Part shown: positions 1 through 7,997 of the stretch, piece after piece
How the letters are laid out: each line of letters opens with the position of its first letter
Numbering within the stretch: position 1 is the stretch's first letter
The notes under the pieces: generated by a model
What the model saw: only the letters and a program-made list of their open reading frames with translations
Databases searched by the model: none
What the model was told of the DNA's origin: nothing
Program-made: the position numbers and the translations under genes
Assembly (NCBI GenBank): GCA_964477735.1
Contig: CAYZFD010000014.1
Coordinates: 1 to 36,066, forward strand
From: CAYZFD01 sp964477735
Lineage (GTDB): Bacteria; Bacteroidota; Bacteroidia; Flavobacteriales; Flavobacteriaceae
Reading direction: 5' to 3'
DNA length: 36,066 nt

Positions 1-1188
1 CTAAAGCGCACCTCAGATAAAGTTCAAAAAGAACAAGGCGAAGTTTTGTCCGTAACCGAAGAAACCCTAAACGGACTCAAAATCATTAAAGGTTTTGGTG
101 CAGAAAGGATTTTTGAAGCAAAGTTCCAAAAAACCACAGATCGATTTTTTATTTTTTCAAATCGTTTATTAAACCGCCAAAACTTGGCTGGGCCTGTGAG
201 TGAATTTCTTGGAATTGCCGTAATTGGCACCTTGCTTTGGTATGGTGGTCAGTTGGTTTTTGTAAAACAAGTTTTGCAACCCGCCGCTTTTCTCACCTAC
301 ATTGGATTGGCCTATGGAGTGCTAACGCCAGCCAAAGCCATTAGCAAAGCCTCTTATGGCGTTAAAAAAGGGAACGCTGCTGCCGAAAGAGTTTTGGAAA
401 TTTTAGAACAAAAAAACAACATCACCGAACCAGAAAATCCTACCGATATTTCTGCATTTAATCAAATGATCTCCTTTCAAAAAGTCTCCTTCCAATATGA
501 AAACGACACAGTTATTGATCACGTAGATCTAGAAATCCCAAAGGGCAGTAGCATAGCCTTGGTGGGGCAATCAGGAAGTGGAAAAACGACTTTGGCTCAC
601 CTCGTTCCTCGATTCTATGACGTAACTCAAGGCGAAGTTTTAATTGACGGCGTCAATATTCGGCAATTTCCTAAATCTCAACTTCGTGCATTAATGGGCA
701 TCGTTACGCAAGACGCCATTTTGTTTCACGATAGTGTTCGAAACAATTTGTTGCTGGCCAAACCAAACGCAAAAGACTCCGAGATTATCGAAGCTTTGAA
801 AATTGCCAATGCCCTTGATTTTGTGATGGAACTTCCCGAAAAACTCGAAACCATTATTGGTGATGGTGGCAACAGGTTGTCTGGTGGACAAAAACAACGG
901 TTGTCAATTGCCCGAGCGGTGCTCAAAAATCCGCCTATAATGATCCTAGATGAAGCCACTTCTGCGCTAGACACAGCTTCGGAACGGCTGGTCCAAGATG
1001 CCCTCGATCGGATGATGCAAAACCGCACCACTATTGTGATCGCTCACCGTTTGTCAACCATCCAAAATGCCGATCAAATTGTGGTTCTTCACAAGGGAAA
1101 AATTGCTGAACAAGGCAACCACCAAAATCTTTTAGCACAAAATGGCGTATATAAAAAATTAATAGACCTACAATCTTTTTCTAATTAA
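1..1188 (+). CDS. ABC exporter ATPase/permease, C-terminal part (5' truncated by window edge)
   Basis: The reading frame is open from base 1, so the gene begins outside the window; a TTG at 46 is internal and not a true start. The visible part begins in the cytoplasmic helix after TM4 (residues LKRTSDKVQKEQGEVLSVTE), followed by two hydrophobic segments (about 190-260 and 270-325) that would be the last helices of the exporter membrane domain. The nucleotide-binding domain is complete: Walker A GQSGSGKTT at 565-591, signature LSGGQKQR from 877, Walker B IMILDEATSALD from about 937, and H-loop IVIAHRLST. Fused TMD-NBD half-transporters of this MsbA/lipid-A exporter type work as homodimers in the inner membrane and export lipids or drugs. 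MsbA is possible, but substrate cannot be read from the sequence. The stop is TAA and the next gene starts 50 bp on. Confidence 0.93.
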   Translation, partial: LKRTSDKVQKEQGEVLSVTEETLNGLKIIKGFGAERIFEAKFQKTTDRFFIFSNRLLNRQNLAGPVSEFLGIAVIGTLLWYGGQLVFVKQVLQPAAFLTYIGLAYGVLTPAKAISKASYGVKKGNAAAERVLEILEQKNNITEPENPTDISAFNQMISFQKVSFQYENDTVIDHVDLEIPKGSSIALVGQSGSGKTTLAHLVPRFYDVTQGEVLIDGVNIRQFPKSQLRALMGIVTQDAILFHDSVRNNLLLAKPNAKDSEIIEALKIANALDFVMELPEKLETIIGDGGNRLSGGQKQRLSIARAVLKNPPIMILDEATSALDTASERLVQDALDRMMQNRTTIVIAHRLSTIQNADQIVVLHKGKIAEQGNHQNLLAQNGVYKKLIDLQSFSN

Positions 1189-1211
1189 CAACACTGCTGA
1201 TTTTTGTTTGT

Positions 1212-1219
1212 TAACTTTG
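1212..1219 (+). promoter_or_regulatory. Candidate -7 promoter box TAACTTTG
   Basis: TAACTTTG matches the Bacteroidota -7 consensus TAnnTTTG exactly and lies 19 bases before the ATG of the RNA methyltransferase gene. I saw no TTTG -33 element at the usual 17-23 bp distance upstream. A start site about 6 bases after the box would leave a leader of roughly a dozen bases. Confidence 0.45.
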
Positions 1220-1238
1220 CTCGCTGAATTCTAAGAAC

Positions 1239-2465
1239 ATGCGCTTACATCGAAACCTGGTCCTGGCTGTCATCGACGGCATGCAACAAATTTTTAATGA
1301 GGAAAAATATGCCGACAAATGCATCCAAGCCCTTCTTAAAAGAGATAAACGATGGGGCAGTAAAGATCGTGGTTTTATTGCTGAAACCCTTTATGAAATG
1401 GTGCGTTGGAAACGCCTCTATCAAGAGATTGCCGAGGTCAAAGCCCCCTTTTCTAAAACAGATCTTTGGCGGATGTTTGCTGTTTGGGCCACCCTAAGAG
1501 GCATACACTTACCCGAATGGAATCAGTTTAGCGACACACCCACAAGGCGCATTAAAGGTCGGTTTGATGAACTTACAAAACAACGCAAATTTCGAGAATC
1601 CATCCCTGATTGGCTCGACGAATGGGGCGTCAAAGAACTAGGGGAAAAGAATTGGACTCAAGAAATTTCGGCCCTAAACCATCAAGCTTCAGTAGTACTT
1701 AGGGCAAATTCCCATAAAGGCTCAATCGAGGAACTGATCGAAAAATTAAACTACGAACAGATTACCACAACAAAACTTTCGGGCATGCCGTCTGCTTTGG
1801 TGCTCTCAGAACGCAGCAATGTTTTTGCCACTGAAGCATTCTCAGAAGGTCTTTTTGAGGTGCAAGATGCCTCTTCACAACTGGTGGCACCATTTCTTGA
1901 AGTTTCACCAGGGATGAAAGTTGTGGACGCCTGCGCTGGTGCTGGCGGAAAAAGCCTACACCTGTCTGCTTTGATGGAAAACAAAGGACAACTCATCGCC
2001 TTAGACATTTATCAGAACAAGCTCAATGAACTCAAAAGGAGGGCTAAACGTGCCGCTGCTTTCAACATTGAAACCCGTTTAATCGAATCTTCAAAAACCA
2101 TCAAAAAACTGCACCTAAAAGCCGACAGGGTACTCATTGATGCACCTTGCACGGGCATGGGTGTTTTAAGAAGAAATCCAGATGCCAAATGGAAGCTCTC
2201 CCCCGATTTTGTTACAGAAATCACGCAAACACAAGCCAACATTCTTGAAAACTACTCTAAAATGGTGAAACCAGGCGGGAAGTTGGTTTATGCCACTTGT
2301 TCAATTATGCCCTCGGAAAATAGGATTCAGGTTGAAAAATTTTTAAAAAGCGAAGCTGGCGCGTCATTCGAACTTGAAGATTCAAAATCCATAAGCCCTT
2401 CAAAATCTGGTTATGATGGTTTTTTTATGGCACGAATGATTCGAAAATCGGCTGTTGATAAATAG
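1239..2465 (+). CDS. RsmB/NOP2/Sun-family RNA (cytosine-C5) methyltransferase
   Basis: A 408-residue SAM-dependent methyltransferase of the family that makes m5C in rRNA or tRNA. Residues about 1-130 are helical and basic, consistent with the NusB-like N-terminal RNA-binding region of RsmB. The Rossmann core begins at VVDACAGAGGKSLHL (SAM motif I). The two cysteines of the catalytic mechanism are both present: motif IV DAPCTGMGVLRRNPD with C304, and motif VI YATCSIMPSEN with C354. The first in-frame ATG at 1239 is used, with a -7 box just upstream. The length fits RsmB (E. coli about 429). Position-967 methylation of 16S rRNA is the likely target by family, but the exact target cannot be fixed from sequence, so no symbol is assigned. 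Confidence 0.9.
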   Translation: MRLHRNLVLAVIDGMQQIFNEEKYADKCIQALLKRDKRWGSKDRGFIAETLYEMVRWKRLYQEIAEVKAPFSKTDLWRMFAVWATLRGIHLPEWNQFSDTPTRRIKGRFDELTKQRKFRESIPDWLDEWGVKELGEKNWTQEISALNHQASVVLRANSHKGSIEELIEKLNYEQITTTKLSGMPSALVLSERSNVFATEAFSEGLFEVQDASSQLVAPFLEVSPGMKVVDACAGAGGKSLHLSALMENKGQLIALDIYQNKLNELKRRAKRAAAFNIETRLIESSKTIKKLHLKADRVLIDAPCTGMGVLRRNPDAKWKLSPDFVTEITQTQANILENYSKMVKPGGKLVYATCSIMPSENRIQVEKFLKSEAGASFELEDSKSISPSKSGYDGFFMARMIRKSAVDK

Positions 2466-2512
2466 GGGAAATGTTCCTTAATTCACGAGATCATTTTCAC
2501 GATAACTGTTCG

Positions 2513-2520
2513 TATTTTTG
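2513..2520 (+). promoter_or_regulatory. Candidate -7 promoter box TATTTTTG for purL
   Basis: TATTTTTG is an exact TAnnTTTG match, with its last base 28 bases before the ATG at 2548. This argues for the ATG at 2548 and against the in-frame TTG at 2518, which falls inside the box. No clear -33 TTTG is visible upstream. Confidence 0.5.
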
Positions 2521-2547
2521 TGTTTTCTAATCGATCATAAAACCGCT

Positions 2548-5500
2548 ATGATTCTTTTTTTCGGACAAACGAACTACCGAATTTTTGCTGTTCAAACCAA
2601 AACACCCCTCTCGTCAAAAAATATCGAAAAACTTTCCTGGTTATTTGGCGACCAACCCCCAATAAACACACAAACCATTGAAGGGGAATTTATTGGCCCT
2701 CGACGAGCCATGATTACACCCTGGAGCACAAACGCTGTCGAAATTGCCGAAAATACTGGGATAACAGGATTGATCAGAATCGAAAGTTTTACCCTTTTCA
2801 CGAATAGCTTTGACCCCATGCTTTTCGAAAGATTTCAAGGTCTAGATCAGGACATATTTGAAGTTGATGTGGTGCCAGAACCCATTCAACATATTGAAAA
2901 CATAGCCGCCTACAACCAGCAAGAAGGCTTGTCATTGAGTGATGATGAAGTTGGCTATCTTGAAAAGCTCTCTAAGCGGCTGGGAAGGCCCTTAACAGAT
3001 TCTGAAGTTTTTGGTTTTTCACAAGTAAACTCAGAACATTGTCGCCATAAAATTTTTAATGGCACTTTTGTTATTGATGGAAAAGAAAAAAAAGAAACTC
3101 TTTTTCAGCTGATCAAAAAAACCTCAAAAACCAACCCCAACGATATCGTTTCGGCCTATAAAGACAATGTAGCTTTAGTGAAAGGCCCTCAAGTTCGTCA
3201 GTTTGCACCAGCACGGGGAGATCAACCCTCATTTTATCAAGAAACCAATATAGATAGTGTGATTTCATTGAAAGCCGAAACACACAATTTTCCCACTACC
3301 GTTGAACCTTTCAATGGAGCTGCAACAGGTTCTGGTGGAGAAATTCGAGATCGATTGGCTGGTGGAATTGGCTCATTGCCTTTGGCAGGAACCGCAGTTT
3401 ACATGACGGCTTACTCGAGATTAGAAGCAGGTCGTCCATGGGAAATTTTGGCCGAAAGACCATGGCGTTATCAAACCCCGATGGATATTTTAATTAAGGC
3501 ATCGGATGGCGCATCTGACTTTGGAAATAAATTTGGTCAACCCCTCATTGCAGGCTCTGTATTCACTTTTGAGCACCAAGAGAACGACAATTTTTGGGGT
3601 TTCGATAAAGTAATTATGCTCGCAGGAGGCGTTGGGTTTGCCAAGGCTGATCAAAGCCATAAAAAACTTCCCAAAAAAGGAGATAAGATTGTGGTCATGG
3701 GTGGCGAAAATTATCGAATTGGCATGGGTGGCGCAGCAGTCTCATCGGTTGATACCGGAGCATTTAGCAGTGGAATTGAACTGAATGCAGTTCAACGTTC
3801 AAATCCTGAGATGCAAAAAAGAGTGGCCAACGCCATCAGGTCTATGGTTGAATCTAACAAAAACAACATCGTTTCTATTCACGATCATGGAGCTGGAGGT
3901 CACCTAAATTGCCTCTCAGAACTGGTTGAAGAAACTGGTGGGGTCATTCAACTTGATCAGCTTCCAGTTGGAGATCCTACCCTATCGGCCAAAGAAATTA
4001 TTGGGAACGAATCTCAAGAACGCATGGGTTTGGTGATTGGAGAAAAGGATTTGCCTATGCTCAAAAAAATTGCTGATAGGGAGCGCGCTCCCCTATATGT
4101 GGTTGGGGAAATCACTGATGACAAACGATTTTCTTTTGTTTCAAAAAATGGTGAGGAAAAACCAATAGATTTGGCCTTATCAGATTTTTTTGGTAGCTCG
4201 CCCAAAACGATCATGAACGACCAAACGGTGGACACCGTTTTTTCGGAATTGCACTACAATCCCGAAAAAATATATGACTACACGGCCCAGCTTCTTCAAC
4301 TAGAAGCTGTTGGTTGCAAAGATTGGTTGACCAACAAAGTGGATCGCTGCGTATCAGGACGCGTGGCCAAGCAACAGTGCGTGGGGCCTTTACAACTTCC
4401 CCTAAACAACTGTGGTGTAATGGCCCTCGATTTTAGTAGCCTTAGAGGAGTAGCTACCACTGTAGGACATGCGCCCGTGAGTGCATTAATCGATCCTGCT
4501 GTGGGTAGTCGTGTTGCCATTGCCGAAGCACTCACAAACATTGTTTGGGCTCCTTTAGAAAAGGGACTGAAGTCTGTNNNNNNNNNNNNNNNNNNNNNNN
4601 NNNNNNNNNNNNNNNNNNNNNNNNNNNNNNNNNNNNNNNNNNNNNNNNNNNNNNNNNNNNNNNNNNNNNNNNNNNNNATTTTTAACGTGGCTCAATATAG
4701 AGACTATTGGTATAAAACCTCCTACCTACTAGATCGAAAACAAAGTGGAGAAGTCAAAGCTTTAGAACGCTTTAACAATTATAAAAAGCAAGCTTTAACC
4801 TTTAAATTTCCAACTGCGTTTGATGGTGCCCATCCACAAACCCCAACAAAACGAATCAAGGCAGCTGTTATTAGAGAAAAGGGCAGCAACTCAGAAAGAG
4901 AAATGGCTTATGCCATGCACATGGTGGGCTTTGATGTTCGAGATGTTCATATGACAGATTTGATGGAAGGCCGAGAAACTCTCGATGACCTGCAGTTTAT
5001 TGTGGCTGTGGGTGGTTTTTCTAACTCCGATGTTTTAGGCTCTGCCAAAGGATGGGCAGGTGCTTTTCGCTACAATGAAAAGGCTAGAAAAGCGCTTGAA
5101 CAATTTTTCAAGCGCCCCGACACACTTTCACTAGGTGTTTGCAATGGCTGTCAGCTTTTTATTGAATTGGGTTTATTACATCCTCAAGCCATTCAAAAAC
5201 CAAAGATGTTGCACAATGATTCTGGTAAGTTTGAATGCAACTTTACCTCTGTTGAAATTCAAAAAAACAATTCTGTCATGTTTAAAGACATGGAAGGTGC
5301 AAAACTTGGAATTTGGTCAGCACATGGAGAGGGCAAATTTCACCTGCCCGAAGAAGAATCAACATATCAGATTGTAGGGAAATATGGCTATGATGCCTAC
5401 CCAGCAAATCCAAATGGTTCAGATTATAACACCGCCATGCTGTGCAGTGAGGACGGGCGACACCTGGTGATGATGCCTCATTTGGAGCGGGCTACTTTTC

Positions 5501-5601
5501 CATGGAATTGGGCTTACTATCCCGAAGATAGACAAAACGACAAAGTGTCGCCATGGATAAATGGTTTTGTTGCCGCCCACAAATGGCTTCACAATTTCTA
5601 A
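2548..5601 (+). CDS. purL: Phosphoribosylformylglycinamidine synthase (large, single-chain), interrupted by an assembly gap
   Basis: Fourth step of de novo purine synthesis: converts FGAR to FGAM using ATP and glutamine. Start chosen at ATG 2548 (MILFFGQTNYRIFAVQ). Visible in order: PurS-like N-terminal domain; linker with the motif FGFSQVNSEHCRHKIFNG; synthetase domain with ETHNFPTTVEPFNGAATGSG and SIHDHGAGGH; then 100 Ns; then the C-terminal class I glutaminase with REKGSNSERE, the nucleophile cysteine in GVCNGCQL (codon at 5140), and the His/Glu pair in MMPHLERATFPW near the end. About 677 residues precede the gap and 307 follow. Single-chain PurL in related bacteria is, from memory, about 1220 residues, so roughly 200-240 residues (second ATP/AIRS-type half) are missing from the assembly. 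This looks like an assembly gap, not a broken gene. Confidence 0.95.
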   Translation: MILFFGQTNYRIFAVQTKTPLSSKNIEKLSWLFGDQPPINTQTIEGEFIGPRRAMITPWSTNAVEIAENTGITGLIRIESFTLFTNSFDPMLFERFQGLDQDIFEVDVVPEPIQHIENIAAYNQQEGLSLSDDEVGYLEKLSKRLGRPLTDSEVFGFSQVNSEHCRHKIFNGTFVIDGKEKKETLFQLIKKTSKTNPNDIVSAYKDNVALVKGPQVRQFAPARGDQPSFYQETNIDSVISLKAETHNFPTTVEPFNGAATGSGGEIRDRLAGGIGSLPLAGTAVYMTAYSRLEAGRPWEILAERPWRYQTPMDILIKASDGASDFGNKFGQPLIAGSVFTFEHQENDNFWGFDKVIMLAGGVGFAKADQSHKKLPKKGDKIVVMGGENYRIGMGGAAVSSVDTGAFSSGIELNAVQRSNPEMQKRVANAIRSMVESNKNNIVSIHDHGAGGHLNCLSELVEETGGVIQLDQLPVGDPTLSAKEIIGNESQERMGLVIGEKDLPMLKKIADRERAPLYVVGEITDDKRFSFVSKNGEEKPIDLALSDFFGSSPKTIMNDQTVDTVFSELHYNPEKIYDYTAQLLQLEAVGCKDWLTNKVDRCVSGRVAKQQCVGPLQLPLNNCGVMALDFSSLRGVATTVGHAPVSALIDPAVGSRVAIAEALTNIVWAPLEKGLKSXXXXXXXXXXXXXXXXXXXXXXXXXXXXXXXXXXIFNVAQYRDYWYKTSYLLDRKQSGEVKALERFNNYKKQALTFKFPTAFDGAHPQTPTKRIKAAVIREKGSNSEREMAYAMHMVGFDVRDVHMTDLMEGRETLDDLQFIVAVGGFSNSDVLGSAKGWAGAFRYNEKARKALEQFFKRPDTLSLGVCNGCQLFIELGLLHPQAIQKPKMLHNDSGKFECNFTSVEIQKNNSVMFKDMEGAKLGIWSAHGEGKFHLPEEESTYQIVGKYGYDAYPANPNGSDYNTAMLCSEDGRHLVMMPHLERATFPWNWAYYPEDRQNDKVSPWINGFVAAHKWLHNF
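4578..4677. other. Assembly gap, exactly 100 N
   Basis: A run of exactly 100 N inside purL. That number is the usual placeholder for a scaffold gap of unknown length. The reading frame happens to continue across it (34 X), but family length suggests the missing stretch is several hundred bases longer. Confidence 0.99.
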
Positions 5602-5646
5602 ACATAAAAGATTAATTTGTAAATTGCCTGCTAGAAAAAATTTAGC

Positions 5647-7431
5647 ATGGCACAACTACCCACAAGAATTTTTGACATACTGGAGCAGCAGGCTTCCCAA
5701 AGCCCCCTAGACAACATTCTTTCTACCAAATACAATGGCCAATGGGAAGGTGTTTCAACAACCGAGTATTACAATCAAGCACAGCAAGTGAGTCGTGCCT
5801 TATTGTCTTTGGGTATTAAAAAAGGAGATAGAATTGCCATGATATCCAGCAACAATCGCACAGAGTGGTGTGTGATGGATATGGGTATTTTACAAATCGG
5901 TGCTATAAATGTTCCCATCTACCCGACCATTGGTGCCGAAGATTATGAATATATCTTAAACCACTCAGAATCGGCTTACTGTTTTGTTTCATGCGAAGAG
6001 GTATTGTCGAAAGTTCGAGTCATTCAAAAAAACGTGACTTCACTTAAAGAAGTTTACTCATTCAACAAACTAAAAGATTGTAAGCATTGGTCTGAAGTGC
6101 TGAATATTGGAGCGGAAAACAACAATCAAAAAGAAGTTGAAAGCATCAAAGAAAGTATAGAGCCCACCGACTTGGCCACCATTATTTACACTTCTGGCAC
6201 AACAGGTCGTCCAAAAGGGGTTATGTTGAGCCATCACAATGTGGTGAGTAACGTATTTGCCGCTTCAAAACGTCTTCCCTTAACACACGGCAAGGCAAAA
6301 GGCCTAAGTTTTTTACCCGTTTGTCATATATATGAGCGTGTACTCCTCTACATTTACCTCCAAAACGGGGTTCGAGTTTCTTTTGCAGAATCACTCGAAA
6401 CCATAAGCGAAAATTTAATTGAACGAAAGCCCGATGTCATGAGCGCAGTGCCCAGATTGCTCGAAAAAGTTTATGATAAAATATATGCTAAAGGTGCTGC
6501 TTTAACTGGACTCAAGAAGACATTATTTTTCTGGGCTGTAAATTTAGGGTTGCGCTATGAACCCTATGGGCAAAATGGCTGGTGGTATGAACTGCAATTA
6601 AAACTGGCAAAAAAACTTATTTTCTCAAAATGGAAAGCTGCTTTGGGCGGGAATCTTAAAATGATTTCTTCGGGGAGTGCCGCTTTGCAACAGCGTTTGG
6701 CTCGTGTGTTCACCGCCGCTGGCATTACCATCATGGAAGGTTATGGTCTCACAGAAACCTCACCTGTAATTTCTGTAAATGATATGCGAAATGGAAACTA
6801 CCGGTTAGGCACCGTAGGGCGTGTCATTGACGGTGTTGAAGTGAAAATAGCCGAAGACGGCGAAATCCTCTGCAAAGGACCAAATGTTATGATGGGCTAT
6901 TACAAAGAACCCGAAATGACAAGCAGTGTGATGACAGGCGCATATTTTCACACTGGGGATATTGGTGAAATTGATTCAGATGGGTTTCTGAAAATTACAG
7001 ACCGGAAAAAAGAAATGTTTAAAACCTCAGGCGGCAAATATATAGCACCACAAATCATCGAAAATGCTTTTAAACAATCACCCTTTATAGACCAAGTTAT
7101 GGTGATAGGCGAAGGCCAAAAAATGCCAGCCGCTTTCATACAACCAAACTTCGACTATACCAAAGCTTGGGCCAAACGAAAAAACATTCACATGGCTAAA
7201 GACAATCAAGAATTGATTAAACAACCCGAAATCATCGAAAGATTTCAGAAAGAAGTTGATTTTTACAACAAACCCTTTGGCAAATGGGAACAAGTGAAAA
7301 AGTTTGAATTAACTCCCGACGTTTGGAGCATCGAAAAAGGTCACCTCACCCCCACCATGAAACTGAAGCGTCGTGACATCAAACAAACCTACCTTTCACT
7401 TTTCAATAAGATCTACGAAATAGAGGCTTAA
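5647..7431 (+). CDS. Long-chain fatty acid-CoA ligase (AMP-forming acyl-CoA synthetase)
   Basis: A 594-residue member of the adenylate-forming (ANL) superfamily, in the branch of long-chain acyl-CoA synthetases (FAA1/FadD15-like). It activates free fatty acids to acyl-CoA at the cytoplasmic side of the inner membrane, feeding the beta-oxidation genes that follow. P-loop-like motif YTSGTTGRPKGVML at residues about 181-194; adenine-binding motif GYGLTETSP from about 365; the hinge/ribose-binding aspartate D438 in FHTGDIGEIDSDG; then TDRKKEMFKTSGGKYIAP typical of the C-terminal lid. Length is normal for the branch. ATG at 5647 lies 45 bp after purL, whose stop precedes an AT-rich spacer with no clear promoter box, so it may be co-transcribed with purL or have a promoter I cannot recognise. 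Confidence 0.93.
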   Translation: MAQLPTRIFDILEQQASQSPLDNILSTKYNGQWEGVSTTEYYNQAQQVSRALLSLGIKKGDRIAMISSNNRTEWCVMDMGILQIGAINVPIYPTIGAEDYEYILNHSESAYCFVSCEEVLSKVRVIQKNVTSLKEVYSFNKLKDCKHWSEVLNIGAENNNQKEVESIKESIEPTDLATIIYTSGTTGRPKGVMLSHHNVVSNVFAASKRLPLTHGKAKGLSFLPVCHIYERVLLYIYLQNGVRVSFAESLETISENLIERKPDVMSAVPRLLEKVYDKIYAKGAALTGLKKTLFFWAVNLGLRYEPYGQNGWWYELQLKLAKKLIFSKWKAALGGNLKMISSGSAALQQRLARVFTAAGITIMEGYGLTETSPVISVNDMRNGNYRLGTVGRVIDGVEVKIAEDGEILCKGPNVMMGYYKEPEMTSSVMTGAYFHTGDIGEIDSDGFLKITDRKKEMFKTSGGKYIAPQIIENAFKQSPFIDQVMVIGEGQKMPAAFIQPNFDYTKAWAKRKNIHMAKDNQELIKQPEIIERFQKEVDFYNKPFGKWEQVKKFELTPDVWSIEKGHLTPTMKLKRRDIKQTYLSLFNKIYEIEA

Positions 7432-7471
7432 CAGTTTTCTCGTCCTTTAATAAAAATATTTTTAGTTCATT

Positions 7472-7489
7472 TATTATGCGTGCATAATA
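7472..7489. promoter_or_regulatory. 18-bp perfect palindrome, candidate MarR operator
   Basis: TATTATGC-GT-GCATAATA: two 8-bp arms, perfectly complementary, around a 2-bp centre. It lies 32 bp upstream of the MarR gene start and just before the TATATTTG box, where it would cover the -33 region. MarR-family dimers bind palindromes of about this size, often in their own promoters. The link to this regulator is inference. Confidence 0.6.
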
Positions 7490-7497
7490 TTATTTTA

Positions 7498-7505
7498 TAT
7501 ATTTG
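7498..7505 (+). promoter_or_regulatory. Candidate -7 promoter box TATATTTG for the marR-fad operon
   Basis: TATATTTG matches TAnnTTTG exactly, 15 bases before the ATG at 7521. The -33 region coincides with the left half of the palindrome at 7472-7489 and has no TTTG, which would suit a promoter whose polymerase contact is controlled by the bound regulator. Confidence 0.5.
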
Positions 7506-7520
7506 AATACAAAATAAGCG

Positions 7521-7979
7521 ATGCACAAGAAAACCATAGATTATGCACTAAGAGCTACTTGGCAAGCGGTGGCTAAAATGTATAACGAAGAAGCAACAAA
7601 ATTTGACAGCACCATGTCGGCAGGATTTACCCTATTGAGCATAGACCCTGAAAATGGAACTCCTTCAACATCATTAGGCCCAAAAATGGGCATGGAAGCC
7701 ACAAGCTTATCACGCATTTTAAAATCTATGGAAGAAAAGGGGTTCATTGAAAGAAAACCTAATCCAGAAGACGGGCGAAGTGTTTTCATTTGTCTGACTG
7801 AACTTGGGGCAGAAAAGCGGAACCTCGCTCGAAAAGTCGTTTTGGAATTTAACGAAGATGTTCAACAAAAAATTGGCAAAGAAAACCTCAATCTATTCTT
7901 TGAGATTACAGAAAAAATAAATGATTTGATTTTACAAAAGCGAAAATCAACATCACCCATACTAAGCAAAACCACCTAA
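7521..7979 (+). CDS. MarR-family transcriptional regulator
   Basis: A 152-residue protein with the MarR winged-helix layout. The recognition region is MGMEATSLSRILKSMEEKGF (about residues 57-76), followed by the wing IERKPNPEDGRSVFICLTELG; long helices at both ends (about 5-30 and 105-145) would form the dimer interface. The arginine/aspartate wing motif PxDxR that is diagnostic of the family is present as PEDGR. It is the first gene of a same-strand unit with the beta-oxidation genes (18-bp gap to the next), so it most likely senses acyl-CoA or a fatty acid and controls this operon and itself through the upstream palindrome. The ligand is not determinable from sequence. Confidence 0.88.
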   Translation: MHKKTIDYALRATWQAVAKMYNEEATKFDSTMSAGFTLLSIDPENGTPSTSLGPKMGMEATSLSRILKSMEEKGFIERKPNPEDGRSVFICLTELGAEKRNLARKVVLEFNEDVQQKIGKENLNLFFEITEKINDLILQKRKSTSPILSKTT

Positions 7980-7997
7980 TCTAACAATCCCCTAAAC

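Noticed and set aside
2518..2547. TTG start of purL at 2518
   Set aside because: It falls inside the TATTTTTG promoter box, and the ATG at 2548 gives the usual PurL N-terminus.
4578..4677. purL considered as a pseudogene or split gene
   Set aside because: Both flanks are intact and in frame with catalytic residues present; the interruption is an N run.
5613..5626. Short palindrome AATTTGTAAATT upstream of the acyl-CoA synthetase gene as a second regulator site
   Set aside because: Only 5-bp arms in AT-rich DNA and no similarity to the arms of the palindrome at 7472-7489 beyond the GT centre; likely chance.
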